A DNA stretch of 40,279 nucleotides from Bacillota bacterium (GTDB lineage Bacteria; Bacillota; Clostridia; Christensenellales; UBA1242): contig WRAD01000007.1 in NCBI GenBank assembly GCA_009780375.1, positions 1 through 40,279 on the forward strand, given 5' to 3'. Below, piece by piece: positions 33,243 through 40,279 of this stretch. Every line of letters starts with the position of its first letter. Position 1 is the stretch's first letter. A program made the position numbers and the translations under genes. The notes beneath the pieces were generated by a model. The model was not told where the DNA came from, searched no databases, and was given only the letters and a program-made list of their open reading frames with translations.

Positions 33243-34253
33243 TTATTTTTCCGCAAACTCTTTTTCAAGTAATTTTGTTAAATCGCTTCTTCCTGCGTTT
33301 ATTCCTGTCAAGATTGCATTATAAAATGCAAAAGGTGAACTTGACCCATGTGCTTTTACAACAGGTTTCTTTGTGCCTATAAAAATACTTCCACCTACGG
33401 TATCTGCACCAAGTTCCTTTCTCATATTCTCGAACTTCTTTTTCACAAGAACCGCACCAATCTTCGCTTTGAAACTTGATGTCAAGGTTTCACGAAGTTT
33501 TGTTCCCAATAACTTGAATGCACCTTCCGCACCTTTAAGAAGAATATTCCCAACAAAACCGTCACACACAATTACATCAAATTTGCCTGTAAATGCATCA
33601 TTAGCTTCCATATTTCCAACAAAATTCAAATCACTTTCTTTAAGAAGGGCAAAGGTCGCCGTTGTTAACTCGTTTCCTTTTTTATCTTCTGTTCCAACAT
33701 TCACAAGCCCAATTCGAGGATTTTTAACACCAATAGATTTCATATACACCGAACCCATCTTTGCAAAACCCAAAAGATATTCTGGTTTGCAATCCATATT
33801 TGCCCCAACATCAATTATCATAGTACGTTTTTTAGGATCAGGCGACGGTAAAAGAGGGCACAGTGCCGGACGCAACACCCCTGGAATTCGTCCTATCATA
33901 AGTACCGCCCCTGCCAAAACCGCCCCTGTGCTTCCCGCACTTATGAATGCAATATATTCGTGTTCTTTTGTGTGATCGCATCCCTCTTTAAGCATTTTAA
34001 GCCCTATGTGAATTGAACTGTTAGAACGGTTTTTAACTACTGTTGGTGGTTCGTCATTCGAAATACTTTCCACACATTCAATAATTTCACATCTACTTGT
34101 AATCGCACCCGCCATAAGATGTGGCCAAATTCTTCCTCGTTCTCCTATCAAGATAAAACCTATATCAGGATTTACTTGTGCCGCCATTACCGTGCCTTGC
34201 ATAATGTTATCGAAACTATCACCGCCAAGCGTATCAATAATAATCTTTTTCAT
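33243..34253 (-). CDS. plsX: Phosphate acyltransferase PlsX
   Basis: A 336-residue enzyme converting acyl-ACP to acyl phosphate, the first step of phospholipid synthesis in most Gram-positive bacteria. IIIDTLGGDSFDNIMQGTVMA is the N-terminal nucleotide-like fold start. FISAGSTGAVLAGA, IDVGANMDCKPEYL, GLVNVGTEDKKGNEL and DVIVCDGFVGNILLKGAEG are family blocks. Length is normal. TATAAT (34259-34264, minus strand) is 5 nt before the ATG with TTGCAC 16 nt further up, so it is likely leaderless. It is divergent from the cation antiporter. No fapR or acpP neighbour is present. Confidence 0.94.
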   Translation of the reverse strand: MKKIIIDTLGGDSFDNIMQGTVMAAQVNPDIGFILIGERGRIWPHLMAGAITSRCEIIECVESISNDEPPTVVKNRSNSSIHIGLKMLKEGCDHTKEHEYIAFISAGSTGAVLAGAVLMIGRIPGVLRPALCPLLPSPDPKKRTMIIDVGANMDCKPEYLLGFAKMGSVYMKSIGVKNPRIGLVNVGTEDKKGNELTTATFALLKESDLNFVGNMEANDAFTGKFDVIVCDGFVGNILLKGAEGAFKLLGTKLRETLTSSFKAKIGAVLVKKKFENMRKELGADTVGGSIFIGTKKPVVKAHGSSSPFAFYNAILTGINAGRSDLTKLLEKEFAEK

Positions 34254-34258
34254 TTCAT

Positions 34259-34286
34259 ATTATAACATGAAAATGCATTCGTGCAA
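34259..34286 (-). promoter_or_regulatory. plsX promoter
   Basis: On the minus strand: TTGCAC (34281-34286), a 16-nt spacer, TATAAT (34259-34264), 5 nt to the ATG. Confidence 0.55.
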
Positions 34287-34321
34287 TGACATATTAGGCA
34301 AACCATGACAAAAACTAACAA

Positions 34322-34351
34322 TTAACACTCTGTGATTGAATACCATATAAT
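34322..34351 (+). promoter_or_regulatory. Promoter of the cation antiporter
   Basis: TTAACA (34322-34327), an 18-nt spacer and TATAAT (34346-34351), only 2 nt before the ATG. Either the start site falls inside the first codons and a later start is used, or TACCAT (34341-34346) is the real -10 box. Confidence 0.5.
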
Positions 34352-34353
34352 AC

Positions 34354-35376
34354 ATGAATGTTTTTCTTATTGTGGTTTTGTTCACCATAGGCCTTTTTTG
34401 TATTATCAAAGGCGGTGATTTTTTGGTGACAAGTGCAATCAAGTTGGGTAGATTAACAAATCTAAGTCACATGTTTATTGGGGCAACGTTTGTAACTATT
34501 GCAACCGCAATTCCAGAAGTCTTTGTATCGGTTATTGCCGTTATTGGTGGAAATTATGGCATAGCGGTAGGTAATGTAATAGGAGGGATGACCGCAAATA
34601 TTGCCCTTGTTCTTGCAATTTCTATGATTTTTCTGCCAACTTCTGAGGTTTCTAAAAAGGAGGCGATTGTAAAGAGCCTCTTTATGATATTTGCATTTAT
34701 ATTAGTGTTTTTATTTTCGCTTGATTTACGAATTACATGGATAGAGGGGGCGATACTTATATTTTTCTTTGTTGCATTTATAATGTACTCTGTAATAAAA
34801 AGTAAGAAAGCAAGTAAAAAAAATAAAACAACATCAAGGCAAGAATTTACAAAAGCCTGCGAGGCGAGCACTTCTTCATCATTAACTAAGACTGAACGTA
34901 GGAAGATTTGGAATGAAATTGCAATAGGTTTTTTATTTGGTCAGGTTTTGATTGTCATGGGTGCGTTTGTACTTGTTTCAAATGCCGAGCGCCTTGCCGA
35001 CATTATGGGCATAAGTGAAACGGTTATTGGTCTAACACTCATGGCTTTTGGTGCATCTGCACCAGAATTAACAACGGTTATTGCGTCAATACGAAAAAAA
35101 AGCGGCGATATGGCACTTGGAAATATTCTGGGTTCGAATATAATAAACAGCACACTTCTCTTAGGAATACTTGTAATGACAAGTTATACCAGAGAAGGTG
35201 CATTGCCAATTGCCCAAATAACGATGATTATAGGCATACCACTTTTAATTGGTGTAAGTTTACTTGCCACTCTTCCAATGCTTTTAAGAGGTAAAACCTA
35301 CAGATGGCAGGGAATTATACTTGTTTCAATTTATGCACTTTATATAACCCTTCTTGCAATATTTCGTCCACATTGA
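34354..35376 (+). CDS. Calcium/sodium (CaCA family) antiporter
   Basis: A 340-residue integral membrane exchanger of the YrbG-like CaCA family with about ten hydrophobic segments. The two alpha repeats carry the ion-binding acidic residues: GATFVTIATAIPEVFVSVIA (from about 43) and LMAFGASAPELTTVIAS (from about 229), each followed by a G-N-[IV]-[IL]-G motif (GNVIGGMTAN, GNILGSNIIN). A charged cytoplasmic loop (about 145-185) joins the halves. It probably exports Ca2+ in exchange for Na+ or H+. It is divergent from plsX. Confidence 0.92.
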   Translation: MNVFLIVVLFTIGLFCIIKGGDFLVTSAIKLGRLTNLSHMFIGATFVTIATAIPEVFVSVIAVIGGNYGIAVGNVIGGMTANIALVLAISMIFLPTSEVSKKEAIVKSLFMIFAFILVFLFSLDLRITWIEGAILIFFFVAFIMYSVIKSKKASKKNKTTSRQEFTKACEASTSSSLTKTERRKIWNEIAIGFLFGQVLIVMGAFVLVSNAERLADIMGISETVIGLTLMAFGASAPELTTVIASIRKKSGDMALGNILGSNIINSTLLLGILVMTSYTREGALPIAQITMIIGIPLLIGVSLLATLPMLLRGKTYRWQGIILVSIYALYITLLAIFRPH

Positions 35377-35430
35377 TGTGGAAAAGTAAAAGTTATCCAC
35401 ATTATATTCACATATGTGTGGATATAACTT
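35367..35430. promoter_or_regulatory. DnaA-box-like inverted repeats
   Basis: TTATCCACA (35393-35401) is a perfect DnaA-box consensus. TGTGGATAT (35417-35425) is an inverted near-match. AAGTTATCCACA and TGTGGATATAACTT form a bulged palindrome. Just upstream TCCACAT and ATGTGGA (35367-35373, 35376-35382) form another hairpin over the antiporter stop codon. It may be a DnaA-binding regulatory site, a terminator hairpin, or chance. Confidence 0.5.
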
Positions 35431-35530
35431 ATTCTCGTTATCAGGTTTCTTTATTGTCTTGTGTTTACTATTGAAAAGTATTGCGAATAAAGGGTTTTGT
35501 TTTTGCATTAAATTCTGGTATCATTATTTA

Positions 35531-37006
35531 ATGAGAAGAACTCGTTTGGGTTTTGGGGGAATCGTACTTTGTATTGGTGCTATGTTTATTGTTGCCTTTT
35601 TGTACTCAACCGCTTTTTCTGTTTCGGATGTAAAGGTGCAGGCATTTGAAAGTACGGAAAAGCATAATCAAATATTTGAAAAGCAAGAGTCTGAAGGGAT
35701 TTTGCCTTTAAACACAAATCCACCTGCAGGCATTACCATTATGCGCGTATATTACTCAGATAATAATAAAAGAGGAACACCTACGCTTCTTACAAATGCC
35801 CGTAACCAGACGGCGGGGCACAGTGGAAATATCGCAGAAAATTGGGCAACTGCACCACCTGCTGCAAGCTACGGAGATGGTTTTGGTTCGGTTGTTGGTG
35901 TTGATGGTAATTTCAGAATAACTCTTATGCCTGGTGTTTCTCCGTGGACAACAGGTGGGCCCAATGATTGGATTTATCTTGAATATATGGAACCACTTGT
36001 AAGCGATTTACATACACCAAATTGGCAAAGTGATATATTTAATCCAGTAGGTGGACCAGCCGATTTTTGGTTCACACCACCAACAGAAGATAATCCCAAC
36101 TTTAATTTCGGTGTGCATTTTAGGCTTATCGGAGTATATAGACTTAATATTTGGACACAGGCAGGTACAGATCGCTTTCAAAACACATATTACATTGTTG
36201 TAAGAAATGCTAAACCTGGAATTTCATATGAATATAATGAATTTGATCTTGTAGGACGTTTTACAAGATTTAATTCCAATAATATTAATATTGCAAATAA
36301 TGATTTATCCGATCTTGTGTTTAGACTCAGTCTCGTTTATAACGATCTAAGCATGAATATCTCAAGAGACGAAGTTATGTTTAATCAAGGCCCTATGCTT
36401 GATAACTTTCGACTTATTCCTTTGCAAGGTTCTGGTCAAAATGTACTTGACAGGTATTACGAAATAAATTGGGCAACTCATACCGATGGCGTTGGTTATT
36501 ACGCGGATATGGTTACCTTGTCAAGGCGTGCGGATGTTCAAATCTTAAATGGGAGTTATCGTCTTGAAGGCACCGCACGCATTACAGGAATGACGAGTGT
36601 TGATAATCGTGGCGTTCGTTTGCGTATGTCAAGTGTAAATAATCGTTTCGTTGAATGGGACGATGGCGATGGCATTATGCTAGTTAATGTAATGGCACAC
36701 ATAAATATAGTTAATCCACCAAGTGGTGGCACGCCATGGTGGATAACTCTTATTATATTAGGTTCAATTCTGGGAATGCTTGGAATTGGGTGGATTGCAA
36801 TAAATCATTTTATTAAAAAGAATGCGGCAACAAACGGAATTCGCCTGACGAAGGCGCAAATCCAACGTGCACAAATCGATGAACATAATGTTGAACTTAT
36901 AAGAGAACGTATAATAGAAGAACAAGAAATCGCCGAGGAACAAGACTTTACACTTGATATGTTTGAACAACTTCAAAGGGAATTAAAAGAGGAACAAACA
37001 AGTTGA
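35531..37006 (+). CDS. Large membrane protein with beta-rich ectodomain
   Basis: A 491-residue protein I do not recognise. There is an N-terminal signal/anchor (about 8-30) and a ~370-residue extracellular part with aromatic, Gly/Pro-rich strands (FRITLMPGVSPWTTGG, FRLIGVYRLNIWTQAG). A membrane helix at about 402-425 (WWITLIILGSILGMLGIGWI) leads to a ~65-residue Glu-rich helical tail. The outer domain ends with the late strand-rich segment typical of Ig-like modules. The start at 35531 has an extended -10 (TGG-TATCAT) 6 nt upstream; the frame from 35414 is not favoured. It resembles the 17761-19587 protein in layout. Confidence 0.7.
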   Translation: MRRTRLGFGGIVLCIGAMFIVAFLYSTAFSVSDVKVQAFESTEKHNQIFEKQESEGILPLNTNPPAGITIMRVYYSDNNKRGTPTLLTNARNQTAGHSGNIAENWATAPPAASYGDGFGSVVGVDGNFRITLMPGVSPWTTGGPNDWIYLEYMEPLVSDLHTPNWQSDIFNPVGGPADFWFTPPTEDNPNFNFGVHFRLIGVYRLNIWTQAGTDRFQNTYYIVVRNAKPGISYEYNEFDLVGRFTRFNSNNINIANNDLSDLVFRLSLVYNDLSMNISRDEVMFNQGPMLDNFRLIPLQGSGQNVLDRYYEINWATHTDGVGYYADMVTLSRRADVQILNGSYRLEGTARITGMTSVDNRGVRLRMSSVNNRFVEWDDGDGIMLVNVMAHINIVNPPSGGTPWWITLIILGSILGMLGIGWIAINHFIKKNAATNGIRLTKAQIQRAQIDEHNVELIRERIIEEQEIAEEQDFTLDMFEQLQRELKEEQTS

Positions 37007-37065
37007 TTAATTCTGGCCCGGAATTATCCGTATACACACATGTATTGATGTGATATACTGGGAAC

Positions 37066-38640
37066 ATGATAACAACAAGTAATGTGTCTTTGCAATTTGG
37101 GAAAAGGATTCTTTTCAAGGATGTGAATTTAAAATTTTTACCTGGTGAATGTTATGGCATTATTGGTGCAAATGGGGCGGGTAAGAGTACTTTTTTAAAA
37201 GTTCTAAGTGGTGAAATTTCTCCAAACAAAGGCGAAATTATTATTCCAAAAGGCAAAAGAATTTCCACACTTGCACAAAATCAAAGTATGTGTGACAATC
37301 TTACCGCCGTTGATGCGGTGATTTCTGGACACGGAAAACTTTTCAAATTAAAGGTTGAACAAGATGAATTATACACCCTTGGTGATGCGATTACCGAAAA
37401 ACAAGGAATGCGTCTTGCCGATATTATGAATGAATATGCCGAACTTGATGGATGGGAGGCCGATTCAAACGCACGAACAATGCTTGATCAACTTGGTGTT
37501 GCTGGGGAATTCCACGATGTACTTATGTCGGACCTTGATGCAAAAATCAAGGTCAAAGTATTGCTTGCAAGATCTTTATTTGGAAACCCAGATGTACTTA
37601 TCCTTGACGAACCAACCAACAGTCTCGACATAAAATCCGTTCATTGGCTTGAAGATTTCCTTATGGACTTTAACAACACAGTCATTATTGTCTCACACAA
37701 TCGACACTTTTTGAACAATGTTTGTACGCATATCTGCGACGTAGATTTTTCACAAATTTCGATGTTCGTCGGTAACTATGACTTTTGGTATGAAACAAGT
37801 CAACTTATTCTTCGCCAACAAAAAGAAGCCAATAAAAAGGCAGAATCACGTGCCGAAGAATTAAAAGACTTTATTGCAAGATTCAGTGCCAACGCATCTA
37901 AATCTCGTCAAGCGACAAGTCGTAAAAAGGAACTTGCAAATCTTAAAATAGAGGACATCAAGCCGTCTTCACGTAAATATCCGTATATTAACTTTGATAT
38001 GGAAAGGGAGGTCGGAAACGAAATACTTGTTGTCGAAAACCTTACATTAAATGGTTTTTTCAAAAATGTGTCATTTCGTATAAATAAAGGTAATAAAATT
38101 GCGTTTTTGTCGAATAAGAGTCTTATCATATCAAAACTCTTTGATTGTATTATGGGAAAAGAGACACCAACGTCTGGCACAGTAAAATTTGGAGGCACGG
38201 TAACCGCAAGTTATTTGCCCGCCGATTATCGTGAATATTTTGAAGGCGAAGAAGGAAATCTTGTAGATTGGCTTAAACAATTTTCAAAAGATACAAATGA
38301 AACATTTATTCGTTCGTGGCTGGGCAGAATGTTGTTCACAGGTGAAGAATCACAAAAACAGGCACAGGTACTTTCAGGTGGGGAAAAGGTTCGATGTATG
38401 CTTGCAAAAACTATGCTTAATCGTGGGAATTTTCTTATTCTTGATGAACCAACCAATCATCTTGATCTTGAATCGATAACTTCACTTAACGAAGGTATGA
38501 CCAAGTTCAAAGGTGTAATGCTGTTTGCAACGCATGATGAAGAAATTATGTCAACCGTTGCAAATCGAATCATGGAAATAAATGAAAATTCATTCATCGA
38601 CAAGCTTATGACATACAAAGAATTTGTAAACAGGGCATAA
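37066..38640 (+). CDS. ykpA: ABC-F family ATPase, YkpA/YbiT type
   Basis: A 524-residue soluble protein with two ABC domains and no membrane part; ABC-F proteins act on ribosomes. Domain 1 has Walker A GANGAGKS (34-41) and Walker B DVLILDEPTN, but its signature is replaced by MSDLDAKIKVKVLLA. The inter-domain linker contains FSANASKSRQATSRKK, typical of the YkpA/YbiT group. Domain 2 keeps signature VLSGGEKVRCMLA and FLILDEPTNHLDLES but lacks a Walker A lysine (FLSNKSLIISKLF). Thus only one of the two composite ATP sites looks complete. TATACT (37054-37059) is 6 nt before the ATG. Confidence 0.9.
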   Translation: MITTSNVSLQFGKRILFKDVNLKFLPGECYGIIGANGAGKSTFLKVLSGEISPNKGEIIIPKGKRISTLAQNQSMCDNLTAVDAVISGHGKLFKLKVEQDELYTLGDAITEKQGMRLADIMNEYAELDGWEADSNARTMLDQLGVAGEFHDVLMSDLDAKIKVKVLLARSLFGNPDVLILDEPTNSLDIKSVHWLEDFLMDFNNTVIIVSHNRHFLNNVCTHICDVDFSQISMFVGNYDFWYETSQLILRQQKEANKKAESRAEELKDFIARFSANASKSRQATSRKKELANLKIEDIKPSSRKYPYINFDMEREVGNEILVVENLTLNGFFKNVSFRINKGNKIAFLSNKSLIISKLFDCIMGKETPTSGTVKFGGTVTASYLPADYREYFEGEEGNLVDWLKQFSKDTNETFIRSWLGRMLFTGEESQKQAQVLSGGEKVRCMLAKTMLNRGNFLILDEPTNHLDLESITSLNEGMTKFKGVMLFATHDEEIMSTVANRIMEINENSFIDKLMTYKEFVNRA

Positions 38641-38652
38641 TAGAGGTAACTT

Positions 38653-40279
38653 ATGACAACAAAATTAACCCCCAAAGAACAAAAGCATTTTGAACTCATC
38701 AAGGATATAGGGGTTCCAATTGGCGATGAAGCAGAATATAAAGAATTCAAAAGTTTTTTAAAGTCATTAGACTATTTTCCCGTTGTTGATACAGAAGGTA
38801 AGCTGAACAAATCTAGACTTAAGAACTATTATGATGCAAGCAATACGTATATTACCCGTAAATTCCTTATTAATCCAGATGAAATGAGTGATGTTGGTTT
38901 GGAAAGAATAGAGAAAGCTATGGGCACACTGCGTATTCTTAAAAAACTAGAAGAAAAAACAAAGACAAGTTCTAATGAGTTAAGCGATTCGGAATTCCGA
39001 GATCTTGTAGAAAATGACAAGTGGTGGCAGGAAAATCTGGAAAAAGGCCAAAGAAATTTTCAAATAACAGGTTACCTTGCAAGAAATAACAAAGTTCTGT
39101 CTCAAACACAACTTGACGAAATTTACAGAAATTATAAACTTAAATGCACTCCTGAGGGAAAAATTACTTATAATGATAAGTACGTAACGATAACCAAAGA
39201 CAAACTCTTACTTGAGCTCTCGCAAAGGGTATATTACGATGCAGATGGAAAAAACCCTGAACTTGGTAAAGATAGATATAGCAATTATGATTCTCTCGCA
39301 CTTGAATATGTTACTTTGCAATCAAAGTTATATTTTGATGTAGAAGAAATCGAGGAAATTGAAAAAGCGTTCGGTCTATTTGGCCGAGACCCAAAGGCTT
39401 TTATATATTTTGACAAACGCCCATTGCACCCACGTTCAATGCCATTTGCCTCTAAAACTATGTCTTCACCAACTGCAATTCAAGATTTTATTGCACTTAA
39501 ACAAGGTATTGGCTCGTCAACCACAATTTCTTCAACCCCGCCAGCCACACCAACACAAAAGATTATATCGACTCCACCTCCATCATCACCTTCTTCTACT
39601 ATATCAACTTCTATACCAATCCCTCCATCGCCATCGCCAACCGCAACATCGTCAAGTACATCATCAAGAGTAACAAGTCCAACATTTACTGGTTTTCCAG
39701 GAGGAATTCAATACAAAGCTTTTCCACTTGACCAAGCAATTGAAAAGTGGAAAAAAAGATTTGAAACACTTCGTTATCTTGCATATGAAAAAATCTGTAA
39801 TGAACGCAATGTTGATCCAAAGGCGGCATCTTGGATTCATGAACATATAAAAAAAGAATCAGGGGATGTGGCAAGGCAACAACTTGCTAATGAAATGCCC
39901 ACACAACTTGAAAACCACCTCGATGGAAAAGATCTTGAAGGAAATCCATACAAGGTTCTTTTGGCTGGTCATACCGTTAAAGGTAGGTATCTTGGTGAAA
40001 AAACTTTTCAAGAAATAGAAGACGCGCTTGGTATTGAAATTTCGCCTGATGAAATTGGAACAAATCAAAGTAAATTCGTTGCAACAGGAATGGAATGGGT
40101 TAATGGAAGAGGCTGGCAAAACTTGAAAACTCAACATGTTGCACCCGCTGATCTTGCCCCAGGTGTAACACGTGCACCAACACCATCGCTTGAGACCGCA
40201 GATTTGAATTCGAATGTTACCAATTGGCTTAAGGAATTTACAATAGACGTTCAAAAACTCTCACAATTTGACAAAGTAA
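38653..40279 (+). CDS. Unknown protein with Pro/Ser/Thr-rich linker, truncated by the window end
   Basis: Open for 542 codons to the last base. The start is ATG 38653 with AGAGGTAA 4-6 nt upstream, 13 nt after the ABC-F stop, so it is probably in the same operon. Residues 1-275 are charged and mostly helical (KLTPKEQKHFELIKDIGVPI, later KAMGTLRILKKLEEKTKTS). Residues ~278-355 are a Pro/Ser/Thr linker. A second part starts near FPGGIQYKAFPLDQAIEKWK and contains PYKVLLAGHTVKGRYLG. No signal peptide or membrane helix is seen, so it looks cytoplasmic. I do not recognise either part; its 3' end lies beyond the window. Confidence 0.7.
   Translation, partial: MTTKLTPKEQKHFELIKDIGVPIGDEAEYKEFKSFLKSLDYFPVVDTEGKLNKSRLKNYYDASNTYITRKFLINPDEMSDVGLERIEKAMGTLRILKKLEEKTKTSSNELSDSEFRDLVENDKWWQENLEKGQRNFQITGYLARNNKVLSQTQLDEIYRNYKLKCTPEGKITYNDKYVTITKDKLLLELSQRVYYDADGKNPELGKDRYSNYDSLALEYVTLQSKLYFDVEEIEEIEKAFGLFGRDPKAFIYFDKRPLHPRSMPFASKTMSSPTAIQDFIALKQGIGSSTTISSTPPATPTQKIISTPPPSSPSSTISTSIPIPPSPSPTATSSSTSSRVTSPTFTGFPGGIQYKAFPLDQAIEKWKKRFETLRYLAYEKICNERNVDPKAASWIHEHIKKESGDVARQQLANEMPTQLENHLDGKDLEGNPYKVLLAGHTVKGRYLGEKTFQEIEDALGIEISPDEIGTNQSKFVATGMEWVNGRGWQNLKTQHVAPADLAPGVTRAPTPSLETADLNSNVTNWLKEFTIDVQKLSQFDKV

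Noticed and set aside
35367..35430. Chromosomal replication origin
   Set aside because: Only two DnaA-like boxes and no dnaA, dnaN, gyr, rpmH or parAB genes nearby.
35414..35530. N-terminal extension of the 491-residue membrane protein
   Set aside because: It covers the promoter and lacks a ribosome site; an extended -10 box lies 6 nt before ATG 35531 and a signal peptide begins there.
39359..39673. 104-codon His/Leu/Gln-rich frame
   Set aside because: Out-of-frame reading of the Pro/Ser/Thr linker in the 38653 gene.
1..40279. CRISPR array
   Set aside because: No regularly spaced direct repeats of 25-40 bases were seen anywhere in the window.

Overview
The window is an AT-rich bacterial chromosome segment (AT-rich by eye, not computed). 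It uses the standard code: TGG encodes Trp and TGA, TAA and TAG all act as stops. Gene content suggests an anaerobic, Gram-positive-type fermenter, most likely an uncultured member of the Bacillota (Clostridia-like). The supporting genes are acetate kinase plus PduL-type phosphotransacylase, formate-tetrahydrofolate ligase, many Cys-anchored lipoproteins, RsgA, PlsX, a YkpA/YbiT-type ABC-F protein and a PrdX-like Ala-tRNA(Pro) deacylase. No taxon can be fixed from the sequence alone.

Layout. Positions 1-3600 hold a hairpin-rich repeat, a tRNA-editing deacylase, and a three-gene polar amino-acid ABC transporter. A leader region precedes the transporter and looks like a transcription attenuator with an Arg-codon-rich leader peptide. 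Positions 3600-10000 are the accessory part: a TtcA-like PP-loop enzyme, an amidase-domain protein, a nucleotidyltransferase-HAD fusion, a second copy of the hairpin repeat, a GLUG-repeat lipoprotein, a long hairpin, an ASCH-domain gene and a 5'-truncated Rep gene of the CRESS-DNA/plasmid type. Positions 10000-22900 are mostly housekeeping: patatin, fhs, acpS-recX-folC, a DUF1828-like protein, tadA, ackA, a large membrane protein, pduL, a small protein, rsgA and a lipoprotein. Positions 23100-40279 hold tRNA-Pro(UGG), an XRE regulator convergent with a solo trpB, an Ig-like lipoprotein, a zinc-ribbon coiled-coil protein, an ATP-dependent DNA ligase, two unknown membrane proteins, argS, a membrane-anchored GIY-YIG protein, plsX, a Ca2+/cation antiporter, another large membrane protein, an ABC-F gene, and a protein cut by the window end.

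How genes work together. AckA and PduL would interconvert acetyl-CoA, acetyl phosphate and acetate with ATP formation, and Fhs and FolC serve one-carbon folate metabolism. The SBP-permease-ATPase set imports a polar, probably basic, amino acid and may respond to charged tRNA-Arg through the leader. The solo TrpB could make Trp from imported indole.

The most interesting signals are: (i) the Arg-leader attenuator with two chained terminators (about 981-1240); (ii) two diverged copies of a long hairpin repeat whose stems keep pairing through compensatory changes; (iii) a CRESS-type rep remnant plus ASCH gene beside a ~138-nt hairpin; (iv) about sixteen genes with a -10 box 5-8 nt before the ATG and no Shine-Dalgarno, which suggests widespread leaderless transcription.
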